Of a stretch of 64,000 nucleotides of DNA, positions 29,565 through 39,352 are shown piece after piece (the stretch's first letter is position 1; each line of letters opens with the position of its first letter). Source of the DNA: Gemmatimonadaceae bacterium (GTDB lineage Bacteria; Gemmatimonadota; Gemmatimonadetes; Gemmatimonadales; Gemmatimonadaceae); the NCBI GenBank assembly GCA_025934775.1, contig JAICWO010000002.1:1-64000 (forward strand). Reading direction: 5' to 3'. The translations under genes and the position numbers were made by a program. The notes under the pieces were generated by a model. The model was not told the origin of the DNA. It did no database searches and saw nothing but the letters and a program-made list of their open reading frames with translations.

Positions 29565-31091
29565 CTACGCGCCGATCGCGGCGTCGACGGCGGCCGTGGC
29601 GCGGTCGGTCGAGCGGCGGCACTGCGCGAGGAGCTGGTTGCCTTCCTCGACGAGCCCCGCGCCGCGCGACCGGTCGCTCAATGATGATACGTTAATCCTA
29701 ACATTGTAAACCGCGCCCCGGCACGCCGCCTCGGCGAGCAGCGCCGCGACCGCGGCGTCGGAGACCGCGTTCGTGTTCCCCTTGGTCGCGCAGACCGCCG
29801 CCAGCGCCGCCACCTGCGCGCACGCGCGCGCCGTCTCGAGCGGAACCTCGGCGGCGCCGAGCAGCGCGTCGGTGATCGCGGCCTGCCGCGCGTTCGCGGC
29901 GTCCTCCGGCTCGTTCGGCATCTTGTACGCGGCCGTCACCGCGCCGTACGACTCCGCGTCCCGCTTCACGAGCTCGGACAGCGTGCTCACCAGCGCCGCC
30001 GCCTCGAGGCCGAGCGCGCGCATCTCGGCGTCGACCGCGGCGTATTTCTTCCGGCCCGCCGTGAGGCCGCCGACCATCTGCGCGAGGGCCGCGGCAAGCG
30101 CGCCGACGTGCGCCGCGACGCTGCCGCCGCCCGGCGTCGGCGCCGATGACGCGACCGACGCGACGAACCCGCTCAGGGATTCGCCGCCCTGCATCGCGGC
30201 GCGCACCTTGTGCTCGAGCACCATTGCCGGCTTGAAGTCGCGAAGCTGGATGTGCCGCGCGGCCGTGTCGAACAGCACCCTCTCGGGCACCAGGCCGACG
30301 ATCTCGCTCCAGGTGGGCGACACGCCAAGCGCTTCCGCTTCCATCTTGACCGTGTCGAACGCGCGGTAGAGCGGCGTCTTCTCCGTGTCGACGAGATTCA
30401 TCGACACCTGCGCCTGCGCGTCGACCTCGAGGCCAAGGCCTTTCACGTAGCGGAGTCCGCCCGACGACCCGCGCACCGCTTTGGCGACCGCTTTCGCCAC
30501 GGGGAGGTTCGCGGCAGGTCCGAGATACACGTTGTACGCGACGAGGAATGGCCGCGCGCCGATCGCGGTCGCACCGGCGCTGGAATGAATCGTCTTGGGC
30601 CCGAAGTCCGGCACGCGATTGGCCGCGCCGGCGCTCATCTCGTCGCGAATGCCCTCGAACTCGCCGCGGCGAATGTCGGCGAGGTTCTCGCGATCGGGGC
30701 GCGTGGCGGCGCGCTCGTATAAGAAAACTGGTATCTCGAGCTCGCGCCCCACCCGCTCGCCGAGCGTGCGCGCGAGCACGATGCAGTCCTCCATCGTGGC
30801 GCCCTCGAGCGGAATGAACGGCACGACGTCCGTCGCGCCCATGCGCGGATGCTCGCCGGTGTGCTGGTTGAGATCGATCCGCTCGCGCGCGGCGCGAATC
30901 CCGGCGAACGCCGCGTCGACCGCGCGCTCGACGGGAACGACGAACGTGACGACGGTTCGGTTATGCGACGCGTCGGAGGACACATCGAGCACGGCCACGC
31001 CCTCGACGGCGGCGATGGCGTCTCGGATCTGAGCGACGATCTCCGGGCGGCGCCCCTCGGAGAAATTCGGCACGCATTCGACGAGCTTCAT
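29565..31091 (-). CDS. Bifunctional glutamate formimidoyltransferase / formimidoyltetrahydrofolate cyclodeaminase
   Basis: MKLVECVPNFSEGRRPEI…NQHTGEHPRMGATDVVPFIP; C-terminal GGGSVAAHVGALAAALAQMV. Confidence 0.93.
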   Translation of the reverse strand: MKLVECVPNFSEGRRPEIVAQIRDAIAAVEGVAVLDVSSDASHNRTVVTFVVPVERAVDAAFAGIRAARERIDLNQHTGEHPRMGATDVVPFIPLEGATMEDCIVLARTLGERVGRELEIPVFLYERAATRPDRENLADIRRGEFEGIRDEMSAGAANRVPDFGPKTIHSSAGATAIGARPFLVAYNVYLGPAANLPVAKAVAKAVRGSSGGLRYVKGLGLEVDAQAQVSMNLVDTEKTPLYRAFDTVKMEAEALGVSPTWSEIVGLVPERVLFDTAARHIQLRDFKPAMVLEHKVRAAMQGGESLSGFVASVASSAPTPGGGSVAAHVGALAAALAQMVGGLTAGRKKYAAVDAEMRALGLEAAALVSTLSELVKRDAESYGAVTAAYKMPNEPEDAANARQAAITDALLGAAEVPLETARACAQVAALAAVCATKGNTNAVSDAAVAALLAEAACRGAVYNVRINVSSLSDRSRGAGLVEEGNQLLAQCRRSTDRATAAVDAAIGA

Positions 31092-31134
31092 GCGACGAGC
31101 TTCATGGTGATCGGTTCGAAGAGACGAGCGGAAT

Positions 31135-31947
31135 CTACTGCTGGTCTTGCCGCACGCGCTCGAGCAGCCACGCGTGCATGCGCGGATTGCCCATCACGAT
31201 GCCGGTGTGCGTCACGCGCACGGGTTCGCCGGCGACGCCCGTGACGATCCCGCCCGCTTCGCGCACGAGCAGCACGCCCGCGGCGATGTCCCAAGGCGCG
31301 AGCGACAGCTCCCAGAACCCCTCGAAGCGTCCGCAGGCGACGTCCGCGAAATCGAGCGCGGCGGCGCCCGGCCGCCGAATGCCGGCGGTCTGCTCCATGA
31401 TCGGCCGCAGCATTCGCAAATACTCATCGACGTCCGGCCCGCCCTTGAACGGCATCCCCGTGCCGATCAGCGCGCGGAGGGGATCGTCGATCGTGGACAC
31501 GGCGATCCGCTGTCCGGCGAGCCGGGCGCCGCCGCCCTTGGTCGCGGTGAACAGCTCGCCGTTCGCCGGATTGAGAATTGCGCCGGCGACGATCTCGTCG
31601 TCGACGAGCGCGGCGATCGAGACCGCGTACCAGGGAAAGCCATGCAGAAAGTTCGTCGTGCCGTCGAGCGGATCGGCGACGAACACGAGCCCCGATCGAT
31701 CCTCCATCACCGGCGAGCCTTCTTCGGCGAGCAGCTTGGCGTCGGGATGTCGCGCGCGCACGACGTCGGCGATGGCGGCTTCGGAGGCGCGGTCGACATC
31801 CGACACGAAGTCCGCACGCGACTTGTTTTCCCACGTGAGCGACGCGCGATTCGCCGCGCCCGCGCGAATGATCTCCGCCGCGCGCGCCGCGGCCGCCACG
31901 CAGGTCGCCAGCAGCGCGCGATGGCTATTATGTTGATCGGATGTCAC
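31135..31947 (-). CDS. Inositol monophosphatase family protein
   Basis: LLAEEGSPV, VADPLDGTTNFLHGFPWYAVSIA. Confidence 0.93.
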   Translation of the reverse strand: MTSDQHNSHRALLATCVAAAARAAEIIRAGAANRASLTWENKSRADFVSDVDRASEAAIADVVRARHPDAKLLAEEGSPVMEDRSGLVFVADPLDGTTNFLHGFPWYAVSIAALVDDEIVAGAILNPANGELFTATKGGGARLAGQRIAVSTIDDPLRALIGTGMPFKGGPDVDEYLRMLRPIMEQTAGIRRPGAAALDFADVACGRFEGFWELSLAPWDIAAGVLLVREAGGIVTGVAGEPVRVTHTGIVMGNPRMHAWLLERVRQDQQ

Positions 31948-32954
31948 GGATCTTCAGTGGAATACAGCCGTCCGGGGAGCTGCACATCGGCAACTACCTC
32001 GGCGCGGTGAGGAATTGGGTGCGGCTCCAGCACGAGTTCGAGTCGATCTTCTGCGTCGTCGACTACCACGCGATCACGCTGCCGTACGAGCCCGACATGC
32101 TGCGCGAGCGCCGGCATGCGATGGCCGTGTCGCTGCTCGCGGCCGGAATCGACCCGAATGTCTGCACGCTCTTCGTTCAGTCGCAGGTTCCGGAACATAC
32201 CGAGCTCGCGTGGTTCTTCAACACCATCACGCCGCTCGGTGAGCTCGAGCGCCAGACGCAATTCAAGGAAAAATCGCAGCGGCAGGAGAGCGTCGCCGCG
32301 GGCATCCTGAATTATCCCGTCCTGCAGGCCGCGGACATTCTGCTCTACCGCGCCGACACCGTCCCTGTCGGCGAAGATCAGGTGCAGCATCTCGAGCTCT
32401 CGCGCGTCGTCGCGCGCAAATGGAACTCGATGTTCGGCCGGCGCACCGGGCGCACGCTCGATGACGGCACCGAGGAGCGGGAAGCCTTCTTCCCCGAGCC
32501 GCAGGCGCTGCTCACGCCGACGCGCCGCATCATGGGCCTCGACGGGCACGCGAAGATGTCCAAGTCGATGGGCAATACGATCGCGCTGCTCGAGACGCCG
32601 GAACAGATCTGGGCCAAGCTGCGCCCGGCCGTGACCGATCCCAAGCGCATCAAGAGGACCGATCCCGGGACGCCGGAGGTTTGCAACATTTATCATTTGC
32701 ACAAGGCGTTCAGTCCGCCCGAGACGGTCGAGCATGTCGCGCACATGTGCCGGACCGCCGGCTGGGGGTGCATCGACTGCAAGAAGGTGCTGGCCGAGTC
32801 GATGGAGACGGAGCTCGTGCCGATCCGTCGCCGGGCCGCTGAGCTTGCGGCCGATCCGAGCAGAGTGGACGATGCGCTCGCTTCCGGGGCGGCCCATTGC
32901 CGCGCGATCGCGCGCGAGACGATCGACGCCGCGCGCGAGCGGATGGGCTTCTGA
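31941..32954 (+). CDS. trpS: Tryptophanyl-tRNA synthetase
   Basis: FSGIQPSGELHIGNYLGAVRNW, KMSKSMGNTI. Confidence 0.98.
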   Translation: MSRIFSGIQPSGELHIGNYLGAVRNWVRLQHEFESIFCVVDYHAITLPYEPDMLRERRHAMAVSLLAAGIDPNVCTLFVQSQVPEHTELAWFFNTITPLGELERQTQFKEKSQRQESVAAGILNYPVLQAADILLYRADTVPVGEDQVQHLELSRVVARKWNSMFGRRTGRTLDDGTEEREAFFPEPQALLTPTRRIMGLDGHAKMSKSMGNTIALLETPEQIWAKLRPAVTDPKRIKRTDPGTPEVCNIYHLHKAFSPPETVEHVAHMCRTAGWGCIDCKKVLAESMETELVPIRRRAAELAADPSRVDDALASGAAHCRAIARETIDAARERMGF

Positions 32955-32984
32955 TCGCACGCGAGCGAAGCGCCGGCACGCGGC

Positions 32985-33278
32985 ATGGGCCGTGCATTTT
33001 TGGGGGTATCACTTTCCCAGATGGCTATGCGGTACTTCGGTCGGGATTTGATCCAGCGTCTCATGGGGCGGGTTCGGGCCTGGGTGGCGGATTGGCGGGC
33101 GCGCCGAAGCATCATTCCGCATTTCCAGTTGAGTCTTGCGCCGGCGCTGCATCGCGATGTCACGCCGAACGGCGTCAGGTTTTACTGTCTCTGTGCGTGC
33201 TGCGGCGCGCGACTCGACGCGAGCGCCACGCTCTGCGAGGAGTGCGCGCAGAAGACCCGCTCGGTGCGGCCGCAATGA
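32985..33278 (+). CDS. Small protein with C-terminal zinc ribbon (CACCGARLDASATLCEEC)
   Basis: ORF with CxxC pairs; start may be 33021. Confidence 0.45.
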   Translation: MGRAFLGVSLSQMAMRYFGRDLIQRLMGRVRAWVADWRARRSIIPHFQLSLAPALHRDVTPNGVRFYCLCACCGARLDASATLCEECAQKTRSVRPQ

Positions 33279-33297
33279 GAACGGGGCGAGGCGAGGC

Positions 33298-33423
33298 ATG
33301 ATGCTCGCCTCGCCTCCGCCGCTCGGCCGACCCTGGCTCGAGCCGTTCGTCATTCTTGTCGCGCTTCTCCTGCCCTGGGCCTGGGTGGCCGTGCTCGACC
33401 GGCTCCTCCGCCGGATCCGCTGA
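33298..33423 (+). CDS. 41-aa membrane microprotein
   Basis: MMLASPPPLGRPWLEPFVILVALLLPWAWVAVLDRLLRRIR; ends directly before the next gene. Confidence 0.35.
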   Translation: MMLASPPPLGRPWLEPFVILVALLLPWAWVAVLDRLLRRIR

Positions 33424-33933
33424 GTGTTCGCCGGACACGCCGCGATCGCCATGGGCGCCAAGGGTGCCCGGCCTCGAATCCCCATCGCCTTGCTCGTGCC
33501 GATCGCGTTCGCGCCCGATTGGATCGAGCTCGTGCTGAACCTCGCCGGACGCGAGAGCCGCGTCGCTTCGCACTCGCTGGTCAGTGTCTGCATCGGTTCG
33601 TTGGCCGTCGCGATCGTCTACGCGCTCTCGACACGATCCGTGATCGATGCGGGAGTCGTCGGCGCGACCTACCTGTCGCACTGGGGAGCGGATTTCATCA
33701 CCGGACTCAAACCGACCTGGCCGGGGGGGCCCAACGTCGGGCTCATGCTCTACTCGCACCCGCTCCGCGACGCGATGCTCGAATGCGCGCTCATCGCGGC
33801 GTGCTGGCTGCTCTACCGCCGCTCGCTGCCGGCGGCCTCACGCAATCGCATCCTCGCGTGGCTCATTCCGATCGGTCTGATCGCGATGCAGGTCACGTTC
33901 GAGGTGGTGCAGAATCCGAGTCTCGTGCTCTAG
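33424..33933 (+). CDS. Multi-TM hypothetical membrane protein
   Basis: GTG start, MFAGHAAIAMGAK…, several hydrophobic segments. Confidence 0.7.
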   Translation: MFAGHAAIAMGAKGARPRIPIALLVPIAFAPDWIELVLNLAGRESRVASHSLVSVCIGSLAVAIVYALSTRSVIDAGVVGATYLSHWGADFITGLKPTWPGGPNVGLMLYSHPLRDAMLECALIAACWLLYRRSLPAASRNRILAWLIPIGLIAMQVTFEVVQNPSLVL

Positions 33934-34060
33934 TGTTCGCCGGTTGGCGGCTGACCGCCGTCACTGGCGTCGCGAAGCCGCGCGCGGCATTTTCCGACGA
34001 GCCCGCCACGAGCCGCATGCGTCTTGCAACATTGCACCGCGAACTCAACGCGAGCGAATC

Positions 34061-34321
34061 ATGGCTGACGACAGGGGCCCACGCGGTCTCGTCACGCTGG
34101 TCTGCCTGACCTGCGGCAACGAAAAGTTTTACGATCGCTCGGTGCCGAGCGCCGTCACGTGCGAGAAGTGCGGCGGCACCGTTTTCCGGAACTTTGCCAC
34201 ACCCACCGAGCCCGACGACGCCTCCATCGCTCAGCTCGAAGAACAGGCGCGCAGCATCAGCTACGGCGACTCGTCGCCGGACACGGCGCCTGGCGACGTG
34301 CGCGACCTCGATTCGCGCTGA
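34061..34321 (+). CDS. Small zinc-ribbon protein
   Basis: LVCLTCGNEKFYDRSVPSAVTCEKCGGTVFRNF. Confidence 0.7.
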   Translation: MADDRGPRGLVTLVCLTCGNEKFYDRSVPSAVTCEKCGGTVFRNFATPTEPDDASIAQLEEQARSISYGDSSPDTAPGDVRDLDSR

Positions 34322-35073
34322 GCTCCGCGGCGGCGCCGGGCGGGAGTGATCGCATCGCTATCGATCTCCTCGCCGGCGCCGCGCAATCATCGGCGTTGAC
34401 CGGCCTCGCCGCGACGCTGCGCCTCACCGTCCTCGGCAAGCTCCTGCTCGCGACGCTGCTTGGCGGCGTGATCGGGCTCGAGCGCGAGCTGGCGGGGAAG
34501 CCCGCCGGGCTTCGTACGAATATGCTCATCTGCGTCGGGGCCGCGCTGTTCATGCAGCTCTCGATCGACGTCGCCGAGATCGGCTTCTCCCCCGACGGGC
34601 ATCCGTTCGGCGACACCACGCGCATCGCGGCGCAGATCGTCTCCGGCATCGGCTTCCTGGGCGCGGGGGCGATTCTGCACAGCGAGGGGGCCGTCATCGG
34701 CCTCACGACCGCCGCCACCGTGTGGCTCGTCGCGGCGATCGGCGCCGCGGTGGGGGCCGGCGCGTACGTCGACGCGATCGGTGGGACCGTGCTCATCATG
34801 CTCGTGCTGATCGGACTCCGGCCGGTCGAGCGCAAGCTGCTCGCGAAGCGGCGGCGCATCCACGCGATCGTGCGCATCAAGACCGGCGTCTCGTTTTCGA
34901 CGATCGAGAAGATTCTCAACGACCACGCGCTCCACATCGCCGGCCGGCGCGTGTTCGAGCACGACACCGACCGCACGTTCGAGCTCGATCTGATCGGACC
35001 GAACGCCCAGCTCGAGCGCGCCATCGGCGCCCTGCGCGCGGATAATGACGTGATCAGCGCCGTCAGCGAATGA
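34318..35073 (+). CDS. MgtC/SapB family protein (start uncertain)
   Basis: LLGGVIGLERELAGKPAGLRTNMLICVGAALFM, GIGFLGAGAILHSE. Confidence 0.9.
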   Translation: MSSAAAPGGSDRIAIDLLAGAAQSSALTGLAATLRLTVLGKLLLATLLGGVIGLERELAGKPAGLRTNMLICVGAALFMQLSIDVAEIGFSPDGHPFGDTTRIAAQIVSGIGFLGAGAILHSEGAVIGLTTAATVWLVAAIGAAVGAGAYVDAIGGTVLIMLVLIGLRPVERKLLAKRRRIHAIVRIKTGVSFSTIEKILNDHALHIAGRRVFEHDTDRTFELDLIGPNAQLERAIGALRADNDVISAVSE

Positions 35074-36107
35074 CCGGACGCCTGCTGTTAGCAGACTTAA
35101 ATGCCAAATCTCGTAACTGGGCGCTGACGCCGGAGGGCGAGCGCCGGCTGCGCGACGAGGCGCCGCCGGGCTGGCGCATCCACTTCGTCCGCGAGACGAC
35201 GAGCTCCGACGGCGACGGGCCGCCGCGCCCCGGCGATGAAGTGACGAACGCCATCCGCGACGCCGAGGTGTACGCGGGATTCGGGATTCCGCGGCCGCTC
35301 TTTCTCGAGGGCGCGCGGCTCCGATGGATCCACTCCGCCGCGGCCGGCGTCGGCAGCGCGCTCTATCCCGAGATGGTCGCCAGCGACGTGCTGTTCACGA
35401 ACTCCGCCGGCATCCACGCCATTCCGATCGCGGAATACGTCGTCGCGGGCGTGCTGCACTTTCTCCGCGGACTCGATTTCGCCATCGACCAGCAGCGCCG
35501 CGCCGAGTGGAGCAAGACGCCGTTCGTCCGCGAGGACGCGGTGCTGCGCGAGATGGACAGCGTGCACGCGCTCGTGGTTGGCGTTGGCGGATTGGGCGGC
35601 GAAACGGCGAAGCGGCTCACGGCGCTGGGCGCGCGGTGCACCGGTGTGCGCCGGCGCGTGAGCGCCGGGGTGCCGGAAGGTTTCGCGCGCGTGGTCGGGC
35701 TCGACGCGCTCGACGCCGAGCTGCCGCACCACGACGTCATCGTCCTCGCCGCGCCGCTCACGGAAGAAACGAATGGCCTGCTCACCGCCGCGCGGCTCGA
35801 TCTGCTTCCGAGATCGGCGATCGTCGTGAACGTCGCGCGCGGCGCGATGCTCGACGAGGACGCCCTCGCCGAACGGATCGCGTCCGGCCGCCTGCGCGGC
35901 GCCGTGCTCGACGTCTTCCGCGAGGAGCCACTGGCGTCGACCAGTCCCCTGTGGCAGCTTCGACAGGTTCTGGTCACGCCGCACGTCTCCCCGGTATCGC
36001 CCGGCCGCTTCTGGCCCCGCCAGCTCGATCTCCTGATCGACAACTGGCACCGGTACGTGAAGGGAGAGCCGTTGAAGAATTTGGTGGACAAGAGCGCTGG
36101 ATACTGA
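35070..36107 (+). CDS. D-2-hydroxyacid dehydrogenase
   Basis: VVGVGGLGGETAKRL, IVVNVARGAMLDEDAL, LDVFREEPL. Confidence 0.93.
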   Translation: MTGRLLLADLNAKSRNWALTPEGERRLRDEAPPGWRIHFVRETTSSDGDGPPRPGDEVTNAIRDAEVYAGFGIPRPLFLEGARLRWIHSAAAGVGSALYPEMVASDVLFTNSAGIHAIPIAEYVVAGVLHFLRGLDFAIDQQRRAEWSKTPFVREDAVLREMDSVHALVVGVGGLGGETAKRLTALGARCTGVRRRVSAGVPEGFARVVGLDALDAELPHHDVIVLAAPLTEETNGLLTAARLDLLPRSAIVVNVARGAMLDEDALAERIASGRLRGAVLDVFREEPLASTSPLWQLRQVLVTPHVSPVSPGRFWPRQLDLLIDNWHRYVKGEPLKNLVDKSAGY

Positions 36108-36108
36108 A

Positions 36109-36188
36109 TCCGAGAGTGGATAGTGGAGAATGGAGAGTCGATACTGCGCTCTGTCTCCACTCTCTCCTCTCCACTCTCTACTCTCCGC
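36109..36188. repeat. Imperfect inverted repeat (GAGAGTGGATAGTGGAGAATGGAGAG / CTCCACTCTCTCCTCTCCACTCTCTACTCTC)
   Basis: Arms visible directly; fills the intergenic gap. Confidence 0.8.
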
Positions 36189-36192
36189 AGTC

Positions 36193-37386
36193 ATGGAAAA
36201 AATCATCAAGGCAGCCGTCGACCGGGGTGCGTCCGACTTGCACATCAAGGCGGGCGACGTGTTCCGGGCGCGCATTCATGGCGACCTCGTGCCGCTCACG
36301 AAGCAAGCGCTCACGCCGGAGCAGACGCGCGCGATCGCGCTGCACCTGATGCACAACGAGGATGACAAAGCGCGGATCGACAAGATCCTCGACTACGACT
36401 GCTCGTGGGCCGCGGCCGGCATCGGGCGGTTCCGCGTGAACATCATGCGGCAGCGCGGCTCGTTCTCGATCATCATGCGCGTGATTCCGTGGGAGATCCC
36501 GAGCTTCCAGAAGCTCGGCCTGCCGCAGGTGCTCGCGAAAGTCTCCGAAGCCGAGCGCGGCATGGTCCTCGTCACGGGCGTGACGGGCTCGGGGAAGTCG
36601 AGCACCATGGCGGCGATGATCGATCAGATCAACAGCACGGTGAGCGGCCACATTCTCACGCTCGAGAATCCGATCGAGTTCCTGCACAAGGACAAGCAGT
36701 GCTCGGTCACCCAGCGGGAGATCGGCTCGGACACCGAAGATTTCAAGATGGGTCTGCGCGCCGCGCTCCGTCAGGATCCGGACGTGATCATGATCGGCGA
36801 GCTCCGCGACGCCGAGACGATCGATACCGCGCTCAAGGCGGCGGAGACGGGCCACCTCCTCATGTCCACGCTGCACACGCCCGACGCGCAGAGCACGATC
36901 ATGCGCATGATGGCCATGTTCCCGCCCGAAGAGCAGGACGTCGTTCGCATCCGTCTGGCCGAGTCGCTCACCGCCGTGATCTCGCAGCGTCTGCTTCCCA
37001 AAGCCAACGGCAAGGGACGTGCGGTGGCCGCCGAGATCATGATCAACACGCCGTCGATCAAGGACATTATCCTCGAAGGCACGCGCATCGGCGAGATCAA
37101 GGACTTCATCTCCGACGGGCGCGAGCAGTACGGCATGCAGACGTTCGATCAGTGCCTCACCGATCTCGTCACGAGCGGCGAGGTCACCTTCGAGATCGCG
37201 AAGGCGGCGGCGAGCAATCCGTCGGATTTCGAGCTCAAGATGAGAATGTTCTCGCGCTTGTCGCAGACGGTGAAAGCATCGGACATCCCCTCGGACGCGG
37301 AGCTGGCGGCCCAGGCGCAGCCTCAGGAAACGCCGGCGAACGATCTGGGCATCCAGATGGGCGGCCTCGACTTCCTCGGACAATGA
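36193..37386 (+). CDS. pilT: PilT/PilU-type twitching motility ATPase
   Basis: GASDLHIKAGD, VTGVTGSGKSSTMAAMID, ALRQDPDVIMIGELRDAETI. Confidence 0.94.
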   Translation: MEKIIKAAVDRGASDLHIKAGDVFRARIHGDLVPLTKQALTPEQTRAIALHLMHNEDDKARIDKILDYDCSWAAAGIGRFRVNIMRQRGSFSIIMRVIPWEIPSFQKLGLPQVLAKVSEAERGMVLVTGVTGSGKSSTMAAMIDQINSTVSGHILTLENPIEFLHKDKQCSVTQREIGSDTEDFKMGLRAALRQDPDVIMIGELRDAETIDTALKAAETGHLLMSTLHTPDAQSTIMRMMAMFPPEEQDVVRIRLAESLTAVISQRLLPKANGKGRAVAAEIMINTPSIKDIILEGTRIGEIKDFISDGREQYGMQTFDQCLTDLVTSGEVTFEIAKAAASNPSDFELKMRMFSRLSQTVKASDIPSDAELAAQAQPQETPANDLGIQMGGLDFLGQ

Positions 37387-38285
37387 CCAAGCAACTCGGC
37401 GGCGTGCTCGGACCGCTCGTCACGACCTTTTATCGACAGACCGGCGAATTGGACGTCGCATCGTTCGCCGCGAACGTGCGCGCGCATCTCGCGGCGGGGC
37501 TGCACGGCGTCGTCGTCACCGGATCGACCGGCGAAGCGGCGTTGCTCGACGCGGACGAGCGCTCGTCGCTCGTCGACGCGGCGCGCGAGATGGTGTCGCA
37601 CGAGCAGTGGCTGATCGTCGGCACGGGCGCGGAGTCGACACGCACCTGCCTGCAGCTCACGCGCCAGGCGGCGCATCGCGGCGCTGACGCGGTGCTCGTG
37701 GTCGCGCCGCACTACTACGGCGCGGCGATGACCGCCGAGGCGCTGATGCAGCACTACTGGCGCATCGCGGAAGAGAGCCCCGTGCCCGTAGTGCTGTACA
37801 ACATTCCGAAATACATGCACTACGCGCTCGCGCCGCAGCTCGTCGCCGAGCTGGCGACGCACCCGAACGTGATCGGGATCAAGGACAGCTCGGGGAATCG
37901 CGAGCTGCTCGCGTCGTACCTGAACGTGCAGTCGAACAGCTTCGCGGTGCTCGACGGCAACGCGCAGCTCTTCCAGGCCGCGATGCAGATGGGCGCGCGC
38001 GGCGGGATCATTGCCGCCGGATTGTTCGCGCCGCAGGTGACGCTCGACGTGTACGAGGGCACGCGGAACGGCGATACCGCGCTCGCGGACGCGGCGCAGG
38101 CGCGGCTCACGCCGCTCGGCAAGACGATCGTCGGCGAGCTGGGAGTGGCCGGGGTGAAGGCGGCGTTGGACCGCGTGGGCCTCGTCGGCGGGCCGGTGCG
38201 CTCGCCGCTCACGCCGCTCGGCGCGGAGCAGCTCGCGTCGGTCGACGCGCTGCTGCGCGACGCGGAGCTCGCGACGGCGGCCTGA
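37383..38285 (+). CDS. Dihydrodipicolinate synthase / HOGA-like aldolase family
   Basis: GVVVTGSTGEAALLDADER, VVLYNIPKYM, VIGIKDSSGN. Confidence 0.9.
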   Translation: MTKQLGGVLGPLVTTFYRQTGELDVASFAANVRAHLAAGLHGVVVTGSTGEAALLDADERSSLVDAAREMVSHEQWLIVGTGAESTRTCLQLTRQAAHRGADAVLVVAPHYYGAAMTAEALMQHYWRIAEESPVPVVLYNIPKYMHYALAPQLVAELATHPNVIGIKDSSGNRELLASYLNVQSNSFAVLDGNAQLFQAAMQMGARGGIIAAGLFAPQVTLDVYEGTRNGDTALADAAQARLTPLGKTIVGELGVAGVKAALDRVGLVGGPVRSPLTPLGAEQLASVDALLRDAELATAA

Positions 38286-39352
38286 TGTTCGCGGCGGCGC
38301 ATCTCGCCCGCATCGGCGCGGCGGGGCGCCCCGCCGGGAGCGCGACGGCCGACGAGGCACGGCGCTACTGCGCCGCGATCCTGAACGAGAGCGGCTTTCT
38401 CGTACTAGAACAGGTATTCGAGTACTCGAAAGTCACCGGCGCGTGGGCGCCGCCCGCCGCCGGGCTCGCGGCCGGCATCATCGCCACCGCGCTCGCCGCC
38501 TCGGGCGTGCCGCGCTCCGAGCCGCACTGGATCGCGCTCGCCCTCGGCGCGCTGCTCGTCGTGGGGATCGGCTTCGCGCAGCTCGGCCGCCGCGGCGTCC
38601 TCGGCTTCCCGCTCATGCGCCGCCGCGGCGTCAACCTCCAGGCCACCCGCGACGGCGACGATCCCAAGGTCTGGCTCGTGGCGCACCTCGACTCCAAGTG
38701 GCAGCCCGTGTCGATGATCGCGCGCGTCGCGGGCGTGGTGCTCGCCGCGCTCGGCCTCGTGACGCTCCTGGTGGTCGGCGCGTTGAGTCCCACGGCCCCA
38801 CTCTGGATTCCGCTCGTCGTCACATGGCTCGGCGCGATGCCGCTCGTGCTCTCCGTGGTCGGGGACCGGAACGCCGGCGCCCTCGACAACGCCAGCGGGG
38901 TCGCCGCGGTGCTCGGCGCCGCGGAGCGCATGTCGCGCGACGCCAATGTCGGGATCGTGATCACCGACGCCGAGGAGCTCGCGCTTGCCGGCGCTCGCGC
39001 ATGGGCGCTCTGCCGGAAACCGGCGATCGCCATCAACTGCGACAGCATCGACGACGACGGCCAGCTCGTCGTGATGTTCACGCGCTCGCGTCCACGACTG
39101 CTCGTGTCGCACCTGTCGGACGCGGCGTCGGCCGCCGGCACACGTGTCCGCGTGAGCCGCCTCATCCCCGGCATTCTCACCGACAGCGTGGCGCTGGCCG
39201 ACGCGGGTTGGGAGACGGTGACACTCAGCCGGGGCAATCTCCGTACGCTTCAGAGGATACACACGTCGAGAGATACGCTCAGCGAGCTCCGCGGCACGGG
39301 GATCGCGATGGCGGCGCAGATCCTCGCACGGGTCGCCACGGAGCTCGCCTGA
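38285..39352 (+). CDS. M28-like membrane peptidase
   Basis: VWLVAHLDSKWQ, GALDNASGVAAVLGAAE, ITDAEELALAGARAW. Confidence 0.85.
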   Translation: MFAAAHLARIGAAGRPAGSATADEARRYCAAILNESGFLVLEQVFEYSKVTGAWAPPAAGLAAGIIATALAASGVPRSEPHWIALALGALLVVGIGFAQLGRRGVLGFPLMRRRGVNLQATRDGDDPKVWLVAHLDSKWQPVSMIARVAGVVLAALGLVTLLVVGALSPTAPLWIPLVVTWLGAMPLVLSVVGDRNAGALDNASGVAAVLGAAERMSRDANVGIVITDAEELALAGARAWALCRKPAIAINCDSIDDDGQLVVMFTRSRPRLLVSHLSDAASAAGTRVRVSRLIPGILTDSVALADAGWETVTLSRGNLRTLQRIHTSRDTLSELRGTGIAMAAQILARVATELA

